64,000 nt of DNA. Source: Erinaceus europaeus (taxonomy: Eukaryota; Chordata; Mammalia; Eulipotyphla; Erinaceidae). The DNA lies in the NCBI RefSeq assembly GCF_950295315.1, contig NC_080162.1, positions 68,857,760 to 68,921,759 of the forward strand, written 5' to 3'. Made by a program: the position numbers and the translations under genes. The notes below the pieces were generated by a model. It was not told the origin of the DNA and did not search any database. It was given only the letters and a program-made list of their open reading frames with translations. Below, in pieces: positions 37,401 through 63,440 of this stretch (its first letter is position 1; each line of letters begins with the position of its first letter).

Positions 37401-39247
37401 CCTGCACCACCATAAGCCAAAGCTGAGCAGTGCTCTCGTAAAGAAAAATAAATTAAGTAAAATTTAAAAAATAAATAAAGGTCCACCAATATACAATTAA
37501 ATGGACGTACTCTTTTGAATGTGGATACATTCCAAATTCAAGTTCAAAAGTCAGAGTGCTTGAGAGTCCAGAGGGACAAATGTTGTCTGTTGATCATATT
37601 GTGGTAGAGAATACTGATCCCAGAGTCAAAAGCAACCAACAGGGGATGGGGATAAAGATCACTCATGAATAAGAAGGAATAACAAAGCAAAATATCAAAA
37701 TAAAAGGCCCTAAAGTTAATCACAGGTATTAACGGGAAAACATTTGAGATCAAGTTGCAAACAGCCAGACTGTGTCAGTTATTAAAGTCATAAATGGGGT
37801 TCTCTTCAGCTCCACATAAAAAAATCATTCATTGGTCTGGGAGGTGGCACAGTGGATAAAGCTCTGGACTCTCAAGCATGAAGTCCTAAATTCAATCCCT
37901 GGCAGCACATGTACCAGAGTGATGTTTGGTTCTTTCTGTATGCCGCTCCCTCTCTCTCATTAATAAATAAAATATTAAAGTGTCTCATTAATTTCAAACC
38001 ATTAAAATTTGTCAAAGATTCTAAATTAAGATTAAGAGAGCTAATCTCGGATTACCCAACCAGATAACCTGTGGCATACTCGACCAACTGCTGCCGTTCC
38101 GGGAAGGACTTCAGCCAGGATAAGGCAGCCTCAAAGCAGCCAGCACTCAGACCCCAACATGCTTTAGCTATTAGTGGAGTCGAGGATGTGCCAGGATGTG
38201 GCTACCTCAACCCATGCTGGACAACTGATGAAAGCAACACAGGGGCCCGCTGAAGACATAACAATTGAAGATGTAATAATTGCAGGAGTCCTGCTAACAT
38301 GTCATCACGTTAGCTGCACGACTGCCATGCTCTGTTATCTTCTTCTGGGAAAGTATTTGACAGGTAAGCGGACCCATTATTTCCCTCCGGAACCTTAATA
38401 GGAGTATTGAAAATTTTTTTTTTCGACAATTAGAGGTTAAAGGCTCTTCGACTCATTATTTAACTACCTTCATCTCACAGTATGTATAGCTACCAAAGGT
38501 CAAATGACAGGGAGCCAAATATGCACCAGCAAACCTGCCTGATGACCTTTTGAAGATTTCCACCGACTTGCCCTAAACATGGGGGCTCCCTGCAGAAAAC
38601 TAGAAAACAGACTTTAAACAAGTGAAGCAGCTGCTTTTAGCCATGCTCTGTATCTAGAGCTCCGTCCAGCTACCGGGCACAGACAGACAAACAGACAGGG
38701 CGACGGGGAGGGAAGGGGGGACTTTACCCCGACCTCCGAGACCCCAGGGTGCTCCCCGCAGTTCACCCCGCCCAAAGGACCTGTCCATAACTTCTCTCCA
38801 GGTAACGGTTTCAAAGTTCGGAAACGCCAGCGTGCGACCGAGGTCTGGTCGGCCAGGCTACGTTCTTGGCGCCTGGAAGCGAAGCCCGAGCGGGCCAGCG
38901 CCCCCGCCCCGTCCCTGTCCCCCCACCCCGGCTCGTACCAGGCTGGCCGCGCTCCTCAAGCTCCACCGCTCCCGGGCCTCGGCGGCGGCGGCCGCGGTGC
39001 CTCCAGCCGCGGGCCCGGGGGCCGCCTTCCCCGCGCCGGTGCAGTGGTCTCGTTTGTTGGTCCCGGGCGGCCGCAGGCCCAGCGCGGGTGGACGCGGCCA
39101 CCAGCGCTCCGCCACGCAGCCCAGGCAGCCGGGCGCGGGCCGCAGCGGGGCTCCGCGGGCACGTCCCCGGGCCGGCCGCGCCCCCGGCGCCCAGACGGCT
39201 CCGCGCAGGGCCCCGCACGCGCCGCGCGCCACGCGGGAAGACAGCAT
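10330..39247 (-). CDS. CRLS1: Cardiolipin synthase CRLS1, complete coding span (7 exons)
   Basis: CRLS1 joins CDP-diacylglycerol to phosphatidylglycerol to make cardiolipin in the inner mitochondrial membrane. Seven exons at 39247-38939, 32862-32725, 26993-26864, 19391-19306, 16592-16524, 13980-13889 and 10417-10330 join in frame to 912 nt, 303 residues plus TGA. All introns are GT-AG. The arginine-rich N-terminus ([17 protein letters not shown], with almost no acidic residues) fits a mitochondrial presequence. The CDP-alcohol phosphatidyltransferase signature D-x2-DG-x2-AR-x9-G-x3-D-x3-D spans residues 148-174, with all three aspartates after the AR pair or before it present; it straddles the exon 2-3 junction. 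Later exons are rich in hydrophobic stretches, as in this multipass family. Length is close to the recalled human 301 residues. Upstream on the same strand lies MCM8, as in human. Oddities are a Cys in place of the recalled Phe just after the exon 6-7 junction and a C-terminus IKGR rather than IKD. Confidence 0.97.
10510..10720 (-). mobile_element. L1 3' UTR fragment
   Basis: Contains CAGAGTCTTTTATTTTGGTG like 2480 and 55550. Lies in CRLS1 intron 6 next to exon 7. Confidence 0.6.
10913..10963 (-). pseudogene. 5S rRNA-derived tailless retropseudogene (5' 51 nt)
   Basis: The minus strand reads GTCTACAGCCATACCACCC and continues as 5S rRNA to about nt 51. The four differences from recalled 5S are all CpG to CpA. 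It is flanked by perfect 16-bp direct repeats ACTAAATCAACAAACT at 10899-10914 and 10962-10977, with no A-tail. Confidence 0.88.
11244..11402 (+). repeat. SINE D
   Basis: Near-consensus, (CAAA)n end. Confidence 0.95.
11575..11731 (-). repeat. SINE E
   Basis: tRNA-like box GTTCAACTGGTAGAGCATTG on the minus strand. Confidence 0.7.
11757..11925 (+). repeat. SINE C with (GAAT/GAAC)n tail
   Basis: Tail of ten or more tetranucleotides, GAATGAATGAACGAAC type. Confidence 0.9.
11935..12075 (+). repeat. SINE E
   Basis: GGTAGCTCACCTGGACAG then CAGGTTTAAGTCTGG. Confidence 0.6.
12303..12570 (+). repeat. SINE A
   Basis: Full length. Confidence 0.95.
12893..13110 (+). repeat. SINE E
   Basis: GTGGCTCAGTGGTAGGA and GGGTTCAACTC boxes, CAAA-rich tail. 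Confidence 0.75.
13118..13200 (+). repeat. SINE E fragment
   Basis: GAGGTAGCTCAGTGG box only. Confidence 0.5.
13202..13430 (+). repeat. SINE B
   Basis: Full length, (AAAT)n tail. Confidence 0.93.
13511..13815 (+). repeat. SINE A
   Basis: Full length; ACAAAGTAATTCTG at 13498 and again near 13818 is the target duplication. Confidence 0.95.
13889..13980 (-). CDS. CRLS1: CRLS1 coding exon 6
   Basis: It codes [20 protein letters not shown] and on to LQIL plus two bases of Trp. Acceptor TTCTAG, donor GTAAGC; 92 nt. The hydrophobic run [13 protein letters not shown] is a likely membrane segment. Confidence 0.95.
14310..14450 (-). repeat. MIR
   Basis: Reads as reversed MIR core (AAGTGACTTGCCTGCAGTCA). 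Confidence 0.65.
14628..14832 (+). repeat. SINE B
   Basis: Head GGGCTAAGTGGTGGCGC. Confidence 0.9.
14834..15195 (+). repeat. SINE A-long with doubled 3' module
   Basis: The module AGGAGCAGTGGATTC at 15015 recurs diverged at 15110 (AGGAGTGGTGGATTTG). Confidence 0.88.
15262..15556 (+). mobile_element. L1 3' end, second 3' UTR type
   Basis: Begins GATGACTATGGGATGATC and includes CTGGTGCATGATGGTGGAGG, a short 3' UTR unlike that at 5.9-7.2 kb. Confidence 0.85.
16005..16215 (-). repeat. SINE B
   Basis: Contains (GA)n at 16064-16084. Confidence 0.92.
16524..16592 (-). CDS. CRLS1: CRLS1 coding exon 5
   Basis: It codes 23 residues, [20 protein letters not shown] then ISK, phase 0 both ends. Acceptor CTAG before CGA, donor GTAAGA after AAG; 69 nt. 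Human has Ala where this has Ser at the fourth residue (recalled). Confidence 0.95.
16712..16955 (+). repeat. SINE A, left arm of an inverted pair
   Basis: Tail joins the tail of the next, oppositely oriented A copy. Confidence 0.95.
16956..17223 (-). repeat. SINE A, right arm of an inverted pair
   Basis: Nearly full length. Confidence 0.95.
17338..17528 (-). repeat. SINE B
   Basis: CACTGCTTGTGAAGC and reversed head ACCAGGTCCC. Confidence 0.88.
17647..17795 (-). repeat. SINE D
   Basis: Duplication TAGGCACTATTATTTTTA on both sides. Confidence 0.95.
18195..18408 (-). repeat. SINE B
   Basis: Reversed head CACCACCTTGGCCCC. Confidence 0.9.
18505..18667 (-). repeat. SINE D
   Basis: TGAGAGTCTTAACACTTTAC region. 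Confidence 0.85.
18680..18799 (-). repeat. SINE C
   Basis: Sits directly after the D copy. Confidence 0.9.
18915..19075 (+). repeat. SINE E
   Basis: CAGGCTTGAGCCCTGG box. Confidence 0.6.
19306..19391 (-). CDS. CRLS1: CRLS1 coding exon 4
   Basis: It codes [19 protein letters not shown] and on to RYQTLPTP. It begins with two bases completing the Val codon from exon 3. Acceptor ATTTTCAG, donor GTGAGT after CCG; 86 nt. Too short to stand out as an open frame, it was found by reading across the junctions. Confidence 0.95.
19582..19785 (+). repeat. SINE B
   Basis: Tail (AT)n. Confidence 0.92.
20375..20632 (-). repeat. SINE A
   Basis: The 5' end stops inside the A box; AATTAAACTTTTC near 20333 recurs at 20634, the target duplication. 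Confidence 0.93.
20895..21184 (-). repeat. SINE A
   Basis: Full length. Confidence 0.95.
21385..21512 (+). repeat. SINE C
   Basis: GGGGGATAGCATAATG head. Confidence 0.88.
21712..21925 (-). repeat. SINE B
   Basis: Reversed head CACAACCCAGCCCC. Confidence 0.92.
22197..22400 (+). repeat. SINE B
   Basis: GGGTTCGAGCCCC box, close to consensus. Confidence 0.93.
22430..22575 (-). repeat. MIR
   Basis: Reversed MIR core around CAGGTTACACAATCTTGCC. Confidence 0.65.
22855..23035 (-). repeat. SINE B joined to A-like sequence
   Basis: After CTTGAACCTG it switches to CTTCACCTCTTGTGAAGTGACTCCCC, an A body. Confidence 0.6.
23050..23288 (+). repeat. SINE A, head missing
   Basis: Starts inside the head at GCGCAAGGACCGG. 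Confidence 0.92.
23289..23565 (+). repeat. SINE A
   Basis: Full length, in tandem with the preceding copy. Confidence 0.95.
23566..23800 (+). mobile_element. L1 3' end, second 3' UTR type
   Basis: GTACTGCACCAAAGGACTC and CAGGTCCTGGTGCATTACGG match 15350-15450. Confidence 0.8.
24170..24312 (+). repeat. SINE C
   Basis: GGGGGCTGGGGAGACAG head. Confidence 0.9.
24362..24495 (+). repeat. SINE D
   Basis: ACATGGCGCAGTGAATTTAG head; followed by a doubled AAAAGAAAAGACAAAGTTTT. Confidence 0.8.
24804..25010 (+). repeat. SINE B
   Basis: (CT)n in the body at 24914-24931. Confidence 0.92.
25156..25290 (+). repeat. SINE C
   Basis: CCCCAGGTTCAATCCCC box. Confidence 0.88.
25302..25450 (+). repeat. SINE E
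   Basis: GTAGCTCAACTGGTAGGGCA looks strongly tRNA-like. Confidence 0.75.
25708..25835 (-). repeat. SINE C
   Basis: GGATGCAATTT at 25698 recurs at 25836, the target duplication. Confidence 0.92.
25840..26863. other. AT-rich unique intron 3 sequence
   Basis: CRLS1 intron sequence beside exon 3; no SINE in a kilobase, which is unusual here. Confidence 0.6.
26864..26993 (-). CDS. CRLS1: CRLS1 coding exon 3 (catalytic signature)
   Basis: It codes residues 150-192 plus one base. It starts [12 protein letters not shown] and carries DG, AR, G, D170 and D174 of the CDP-alcohol phosphatidyltransferase motif, which bind the metal ions and the CDP headgroup. Acceptor TTTTCAG, donor GTAAGA after CCAG; 130 nt. 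Confidence 0.97.
27233..27449 (-). repeat. SINE B
   Basis: CTCAATGTTTTC duplicated at 27218 and 27449. Confidence 0.95.
27640..27850 (-). repeat. SINE B
   Basis: Purine-rich GGGAGGGAGGGAG insert in the body. Confidence 0.93.
28178..28385 (+). repeat. SINE B
   Basis: Duplication TCTCAGATCTC at 28165 and near 28390. Confidence 0.93.
28560..28735 (+). repeat. MIR
   Basis: CTTACTGTGTGACCT and CCTCATCTGTAAAAC are MIR core. Confidence 0.8.
28850..28985 (+). repeat. SINE E
   Basis: GAAGTGGCACAGTGG and TGGTTTGATTCCTGG boxes. Confidence 0.75.
28986..29753. other. Pyrimidine-rich intron 2 sequence
   Basis: C/T-rich on the plus strand; its right end resembles 30740-30780. Confidence 0.5.
29767..29987 (-). 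mobile_element. Non-L1 LINE, 3' terminal fragment of the reverse-transcriptase ORF
   Basis: The minus strand translates to a C-terminal domain with [11 protein letters not shown], then [14 protein letters not shown] and [17 protein letters not shown], ending at TAG 29776-29774. C-x-C and H-x4-C make a zinc-knuckle-like motif found at the end of several non-LTR retrotransposon ORFs, but not L1. An (AAG)n tail follows the stop directly. Perfect 13-bp target duplications AACTGCTACCACT lie at 29754-29766 and 29988-30000. Family not identified. Confidence 0.8.
30202..30322 (-). repeat. SINE C
   Basis: Preceded by a 12-C run. Confidence 0.88.
30388..30658 (-). repeat. SINE A
   Basis: Duplication AGTTATTACTTTTC on both sides. 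Confidence 0.95.
30930..31260 (+). repeat. Ancient mammalian interspersed repeat, family unsure
   Basis: Contains AAGCCTCCTAGTTAGCCTC, TCCACTCTTGGCCTCCC and CAGACCTTGCCATTGCC in the order seen in an old mammalian repeat I recall but cannot name. Confidence 0.4.
31261..32680. other. Unique intron 2 sequence of CRLS1
   Basis: Longest SINE-free stretch in the window. A 97-codon plus-strand frame at 31443-31736 has no recognisable domain. Confidence 0.6.
32725..32862 (-). CDS. CRLS1: CRLS1 coding exon 2
   Basis: It codes residues 104-149, starting [15 protein letters not shown] and ending LAGLTDL. The acceptor TTGCAG lies before TAT and the donor GTAAGT after TTG; phase is 0 at both ends (138 nt). 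The first membrane segment region and the first aspartate (D148) of the catalytic signature lie here. Confidence 0.97.
33035..33610 (-). mobile_element. L1 3' UTR, minus
   Basis: Reverse of the 6550-7200 type; uninterrupted, in CRLS1 intron 1. Confidence 0.88.
33645..33808 (-). repeat. SINE E
   Basis: CTCTACTAGTTGAGTAATTG reversed A box. Confidence 0.75.
33962..34107 (+). repeat. Chimeric SINE, C head with A tail
   Basis: C sequence to AAGCAGTACTCC, then A body CTCTCTCCATTTCTCTCTGT and an A-run. Confidence 0.8.
34235..34497 (-). repeat. SINE A
   Basis: Short deletion in the body near 34370. Confidence 0.93.
34503..34905 (-). repeat. SINE C split by nested A
   Basis: Body at 34503-34586, head at 34867-34905. 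Confidence 0.85.
34587..34866 (-). repeat. SINE A nested in C
   Basis: Second A copy in the same direction within 100 bases of the previous one. Confidence 0.93.
34906..36039. other. Unassigned intron 1 sequence
   Basis: No exon seen. Contains a 9-G run near 35641 and a TATATATAA near 35662; part may be an old LTR or L1 but I cannot show it. Confidence 0.45.
36040..36735 (+). mobile_element. L1 3' UTR, third type, with nested C SINE
   Basis: 36440-36720 matches the reverse of 44640-44950 (CTAGAGGGCTCTGAAACCC, ACAGAACTCTGGTGGTGG). The part left of 36345 is less certain. Confidence 0.65.
36345..36440 (-). repeat. SINE C nested in L1
   Basis: Tail missing. Confidence 0.85.
36740..36945 (+). 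mobile_element. Possible LTR 3' portion
   Basis: CTTTGGCAAATAAATCC with AATAAA at 36918-36923, preceded by C-rich sequence, resembles the R/U5 end of an endogenous retroviral LTR. No 5' LTR end or viral gene is seen. Confidence 0.35.
36988..37122 (+). repeat. SINE C
   Basis: A-run of 24 at the end. Confidence 0.92.
37328..37480 (+). repeat. SINE C
   Basis: GGTGGGGTAGATATAGTAATG head. Confidence 0.9.
37834..37975 (+). repeat. SINE D
   Basis: Near-consensus. Confidence 0.94.
38045..38690. other. Complex non-repetitive segment in CRLS1 intron 1
   Basis: Left shore of the CpG island. A plus-strand 74-codon frame at 38174-38398 contains a donor-like CAGGTAAG near 38360. No known protein recognised. 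Confidence 0.5.
38939..39247 (-). CDS. CRLS1: CRLS1 coding exon 1 (start codon, presequence)
   Basis: It codes residues 1-103, GC-rich, inside the CpG island. ATG at 39247-39245 has GCC before it, with a purine at -3, and the protein starts MLSSRVARG, like the recalled human MLALRVARG. The frame stays open upstream to 39304 but only with a GTG, so the first ATG is used. It ends ...AASL, followed by donor GTACGAG, phase 0. The alanine- and proline-rich linker is the least conserved part of the family. Confidence 0.95.
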
Positions 39248-39675
39248 GGCCTTACGGCCGCGCGGCGGGAGTGCAAGCGGCGAGTGCTCAGCAGTCGGGG
39301 ACACACGCGACCCGCTGCTCCATCGAGTTCCTACAGTCCGGCGGAAGCTCAGCCTCCTCCATACTAGTTTTCAAACCCCAGCACGCCCAGTTTATACAGG
39401 TGGCTTGCAGCCGCCAAGGACGGACGCCTTTGCGACGCTTTTACGACACCTTGGCGGCGAGGTATCCCAGAGTCCCGGGAGGCTGTAGGAGGCGTGTGCG
39501 CTTGGGCGCCGAGGTGGCTCTGGTTTCCCGGCTCTGCACAAACACCCAGTCGGGAGGTCAGCGCCGCAGGGAAAAGAGGAACCTGTTGGAGCAAGTGGCG
39601 CCTGGAGGACTTGACTGGGACTGCGAAGAGGACAGCTGTGCGGGGGCCATAACACACACCTCCCAGGAGCGTGGC

Positions 39676-39720
39676 TGGTCCTGGAGGGACTGGTCCTGGA
39701 GGGACTGGTCCTGGAGGGGC
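39676..39720. repeat. 15-bp tandem repeat, 3 copies
   Basis: TGGTCCTGGAGGGAC is repeated three times, the last copy with one change, at the upstream edge of the CpG island. Confidence 0.9.
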
Positions 39721-40053
39721 CGCTGCAGGTGCAAGTGTGCTTGGGGTGAGGTGCTTATGAGAGGTTTAAGTAGTTATATACAGGCCTAAATAATTATTAA
39801 ATCTCTGCTCCTCTCCATCTTTGGAGCATTTTGTAACGTGCACTCAACCCGGTGCGTTGAGCATTGTATTTACTAAAAACTGGTGTTAGAAGGTGTCAGT
39901 CATAGCAATTAGTTACTAATAGTTACCTGGAAAGTGTTTACTTTTTGAAAAGTTTTCTTTAAAAAAAAATAAAGTTGCTGTAGCCAGGCTATAGTGCACT
40001 ATTGCACTGAATTCAACTTCAACTCTAAGCCTCTTTCTTATATTACTTTCATT

Positions 40054-40193
40054 ACTTTTTTTTTTTTTTTTAACCAAAGCACACTGCTCAGCTCTGGTTT
40101 ATGGTGGTGCTGCGGATTGAAACAAGGATCTTTGATGTCTCAGACATTAAAGTCTTTTTTGCACAATCATTATGCTTTCTATCTCCCCAACCC
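40054..40193 (-). repeat. SINE C
   Basis: GAGCACTGCTC here carries two extra bases (GCACACTGCTC). Confidence 0.88.
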
Positions 40194-40385
40194 TATTTTC
40201 ATTGCTTTTACAAGATAAAACTTAGATTCAAAAGTTTAAAAATCTTTGAGGAATGTGAGATATAGTTACAATTCAGGTCAGCATCAATTAGATGGCTATT
40301 ACAGATAAATAGTTATATATATTGTTATGTGTATAATCAACGTGTGCTTTTAATATTTATAATGCAATATTACGGCATTGTTTTT

Positions 40386-40500
40386 GGCTGGGGAGGTGGC
40401 ATCATGGCTAGAGCACCGGATTTAAAGTATGAGGTTCTGAATTTGATCCCTCGAACCTCACGAACCTCACGTGTTAGTGATGCTCTGGTTCTCTCATGTA
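40386..40500 (+). repeat. SINE D/E
   Basis: Contains a short tandem GAACCTCAC. Confidence 0.7.
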
Positions 40501-40547
40501 AATCAATGCATACTAATATATGTAAATTAATGTATTTATTCATGTAT

Positions 40548-40945
40548 TTAGAGCACTTCTAAGCTCCACCTTATGGTGCTGAGTTTGAACCTGGGACCTT
40601 TGGTGCCTCCAGCATGAAAGGCATTTTTTTTCCTCTTTTGTTGCCCTTTTTTTTTTTATTGTTGTAATTATTGTTGTCATTGCTGTCGTCGTTGTTGGAT
40701 AGGAGAGAAAGAAATGGAGAGAGAAGGGGAAGACCGAGAGGAAGAAAGATAAGACACCTATAGATCTGCTTCACCGCCTGTGAAGTGAACTGCCTGCGGG
40801 TGGGGAGCTGGGGGCTTGAACCTGGATCCTTATGCTGGTCCTTGCTCTTCGCTCCACGTGCGCTTAACCCACTGCGCCAGGGCCACCGCCAGGTTCCCTT
40901 GAAAGACATTTTATAACCACTACACATCTCTCCCCAGCCCAATGT
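40548..40945 (-). repeat. SINE C split by nested A
   Basis: GAAAGGCATTTT and GAAAGACATTTT flank the nested element. Confidence 0.9.
40627..40903 (-). repeat. SINE A nested in C
   Basis: Full length. Confidence 0.93.
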
Positions 40946-40960
40946 TAAAAAATATAGACC

Positions 40961-41240
40961 TGGGAGTCGGGCTGTAGCGCAGTGGGTTAAGTGCAGGTGG
41001 CGCAAAGCACAAGGACCGGCATAAGGATCCCGGTTCGAACCCCGGCTCCCCACCTGCAGGGGAGTCGCTTCACAGGCAGTGAAGCAGGTCTGCAGGTATC
41101 TATCTTTCTCTCCTCCTCTCTGTCTTCCCCTCCTCTCTCCATTTCTCTCTGTCCTATCCAACAACGACAACAACAATAATAACTACAACAATAAAACAAC
41201 AAGGGCAACAAAAGGGAATAAATAAAATAAATATTTAAAA
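40961..41240 (+). repeat. SINE A
   Basis: ATAGACCTG on both sides; very close to consensus. Confidence 0.95.
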
Positions 41241-41261
41241 AAATAGACCTGTTTTCTAGAG

Positions 41262-41580
41262 GGTTTTTTTATTATTTAAGAAAGGATTAATTAACAAAAC
41301 CATAGGTGTTGTTTTCGCTGGGCTATGTTGTTTTTGCTGGGCTGGCTTCATGCTGTTTTACGGTACCATTAGTTTAGCTTAGCTCGGCTTAGATTGTGCT
41401 GTGTCCTGCATGAATAAAGAGATACTGCCTACAGCTCAACCATGAGTCCCTGGTCGTCTGTTACCCTCCCGTGAAGCCAGCCCAGCGAAAACAACATAGC
41501 CCGGCGAAAACAACACCTGATAGCTTTCCCATTCTCCATCCCTCTGGGAGCATGGACCCAGGGTCTTTATCACGTTGACT
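41262..41580 (-). mobile_element. L1 3' UTR flanks around the TIR insertion
   Basis: Left piece ends AAAACCATAGG and right piece starts CTGATAGCTTTCCC, both as in 1310-1395, but the bases between them are missing. Confidence 0.8.
41305..41517 (+). mobile_element. LTR-like insertion with 46-bp terminal inverted repeats
   Basis: The ends 41305-41350 and 41472-41517 are inverted copies with two mismatches in 46. Each arm holds two tandem units of about 19 bp built on TGTTGTTTTCGCTGGGC. The centre carries AATAAA at 41413-41418 and an R/U5-like segment, and the core runs TGTTG to CAACA. It interrupts an L1 3' UTR and replaces about 55 bases of it; no target duplication is seen. It could be a rearranged solo LTR or a small TIR element. 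Confidence 0.7.
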
Positions 41581-41786
41581 TTAAGTGGTTTTTGCTGTGT
41601 CCTCATTATCCCCTTAGCCCTGTGATGACAACCCACATACCTAAAAGGTGAATTTATAGGTAGGAAAGATTAAAGTTGAATGTATCCTTATACCTTAACT
41701 TGCTACTTTACTTAAGTTCATATTTAACTACTGCATTCATTTTGTGTGTCAGAGCTACTTAAACATTAAAATTCAATTTTAATGTT

Positions 41787-41920
41787 GGGTTGGGGAAGAT
41801 AGTACAGGTACACCACATTTTCATGCCTGAGGCCCAGAGGTTCCAGATTCAGTTAATCCAGAGCTGAGCACTGCTGATATCTCTTATTAAAATAATACAA
41901 AATTTTAAATAATAAAATAA
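41787..41920 (+). repeat. SINE C
   Basis: Diverged. Confidence 0.8.
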
Positions 41921-41934
41921 AACTGTGAATGCAG

Positions 41935-42270
41935 GGCTGAGTGGTGGTATACCTAGGTAAGCACATGTTACCATAAGCAAGGACCCGTGTTCAAGCCTCT
42001 AGTCCCCATTTGCAGGGGCAAAGCTTCACAAACAGTGAAGTAGTGCTGCAGGTATCTCTCTTTCCTGTGTTTTCCCCTTCCCTCTCATTCATTTATTTAT
42101 TTGAGAGAGACACAGGCAGACAGACCATAGCACTACTCAGTTCTGACTTATGGTGGTGCTGGGGATTGAACCTGGGACCTCTGAGCCTCAGGCATGAGTC
42201 TTTGCAGAACCACTATGCTATCTTCCCTGCCCTCCCTCTCAATAACAAAACAACAGCAAAAAACAACTTT
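41935..42270 (+). repeat. SINE B split by nested C
   Basis: CCCTCTCATT and CCCTCTCAAT border the nested element. Confidence 0.88.
42089..42230 (-). repeat. SINE C nested in B
   Basis: Longer form with GAGAGAGACACAGGCAG between tail and body. Confidence 0.88.
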
Positions 42271-42499
42271 GTGAATGCTTTCTCAGATGGAAATTTGGTA
42301 TGCAACACTGTAATATATATATATATGTGAATAAAAGGCAGGACACAAACAGGTATAGGCCACGGAGCAGCTGTGTGTGTACAGCTCTGGTCTTTCAATA
42401 ATGATGATGATGATGAAATTAAACCTTTATAAATACATCATTTAAATAATACAAGCAATTTATTTTTAGCTCTAAAAATTAAGAAACAACTTTCTTTCT

Positions 42500-42705
42500 T
42501 TTAAACTTTTTTATTATTGGATAGACAGAAATTGAGAGGGATGGGGGAGACTGAGTGGGATAGAGACATACATAGAGAGACACCTGCAGCCCTGCTTCAT
42601 TACTTGTGAAGCTTTCACCTTGCAGGTGGGGACCAAGGGCTTGAATCTGGATCCTTGCACACTATAAAGTGTGCACTTAAAGAGGTGTGCCATCGCCTGG
42701 CCCCT
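42500..42705 (-). repeat. SINE B
   Basis: Just downstream of the MCM8 3' end. Confidence 0.92.
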
Positions 42706-42735
42706 ATTATTTCTTAAATTAGTTCAATACTCTAT

Positions 42736-42860
42736 TTTATTTTTGGAATGTCATTTTTTTTAGAGAACATTTTTTTGTCTTTTTTTTTTTTTTTAATCAT
42801 CATTGTTGGTAGGGCTTTAAAGTGCTAATAAAATCAGGAGGTTCTGGCTTAGTAGTCCTT
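42736..42860 (-). other. MCM8: MCM8 3' UTR (end approximate)
   Basis: Short unique sequence after the stop carries ATTAAA at 42797-42792, directly before an A-run, and AATAAA at 42741-42736. Which is used cannot be decided; a family B SINE begins at 42705. Confidence 0.5.
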
Positions 42861-62645
<19,785 letters not shown>

Positions 62646-62759
62646 CTAAGAACACAAAAAGTTTTAAGAGAATTAGACAAAATAAGAGGGGAAAAATAGC
62701 TAAGAGCAATTACTCACAAATGTTAGCTACATGCCAAATATTCATCTAAGAGATTTACA

Positions 62760-62940
62760 GTACAATCTTCACCATCAAAGTAAGAGAAAGATACTATTAT
62801 TATACATCCATTTACTGATGGATTAACTAGTGCCTGAAGAGAGTAACTCACATAGGTATGAAGGTGTGAATGTCAGAATCAGTCAAACCCAGGTAGCCTG
62901 ACTCTGATGTCTGAAATCATGTGAATGTTCTGTACAAATC
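62760..62940 (-). repeat. MIR
   Basis: Reversed core with AAACCCAGGTAGCCTGACTC; just upstream of the first MCM8 exon in the window. Confidence 0.7.
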
Positions 62941-62987
62941 ATTTTAAGCTTCATTTTCAAGTTCAAACAGCAAAAAAGTAAGTTTTG

Positions 62988-63210
62988 GGGCTGGGTGGTA
63001 GCACATCTGGTTAAGTGCATGGACCCAGGTTTGAGTCCCTGGTTCCCACATGCAGGGGTTCTTCTTCTTCTAGCGTTTGCCACATGCAGGGGTAAAGCTT
63101 CACAAGTGATGAAACAGTGCTGCAGGTGTCTCTCTTTCTTTCTATCCCCCTCCCCATCCCTCTTGATTTCTGGCTGTCTCTATCCAATAAATAAATAAAG
63201 ATAATTAATT
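62988..63210 (+). repeat. SINE B with LINE micro-insertion
   Basis: Interrupted at 63060. Confidence 0.93.
63060..63079 (-). mobile_element. 20-bp micro-insertion of the same LINE 3' end
   Basis: Minus strand AAACGCTAGAAGAAGAAGA is the last codons, stop and AAG tail of the element at 29767-29987. It interrupts a family B SINE and has 14-bp duplications CCACATGCAGGGGT at 63046-63059 and 63080-63093. Confidence 0.8.
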
Positions 63211-63220
63211 TTTTTTTCGA

Positions 63221-63440
63221 GGGGCAGTTGGCACACCTGGTTAAGTGCACACATTACAGCACACAAGGTCCCAGGTTCAAGCTCCTGGTCCTCACCTGTA
63301 GAGGGAAAGCTTCACAGGTGGTGAAGTAGGGCTGCAGGTATCTCTATGTCTTCCTCTCCCTCTCTTATCTCCCCCACTCCTCTCAATTTCTCTCTGTCTC
63401 TATCCAAGAATAAATAAACAAAAATATTTTTTAAATTTTT
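63221..63440 (+). repeat. SINE B, tandem
   Basis: Head GAGGGGCAGTTGGCAC; same direction as the previous copy; AAAAAGTAAGTTTT at 62973 recurs at 63443. Confidence 0.93.

Larger units (their letters stand above)
38690..39740 (-). promoter_or_regulatory. CRLS1: CpG island promoter of CRLS1
   Basis: Dense CpG and GC-rich sequence, unlike the AT-rich flanks, covers exon 1 and about 450 bases upstream of the ATG. No TATA box is seen. At about 39460-39500 the minus strand reads CCTACAG, then TCCCGGGA and CTCTGGGA, a degenerate form of the ACTACAATTCCC-type (ZNF143) element of housekeeping promoters. The exact start site cannot be read from sequence. Confidence 0.8.

Noticed and set aside
39248..39304. 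N-terminal extension of CRLS1 by 19 codons
   Set aside because: It would need a GTG start; the ATG at 39247 has good context and matches the known N-terminus.
38832..39789. Long open frames on both strands in the GC-rich promoter region (up to 307 codons, plus strand)
   Set aside because: Open only because stop codons are rare in CpG-island DNA. The one supported by similarity is the minus-strand CRLS1 exon 1.
40571..41176. 201-codon minus-strand frame
   Set aside because: Runs through C and A SINE sequence; the A SINE head and body give the same peptide pieces in many places.
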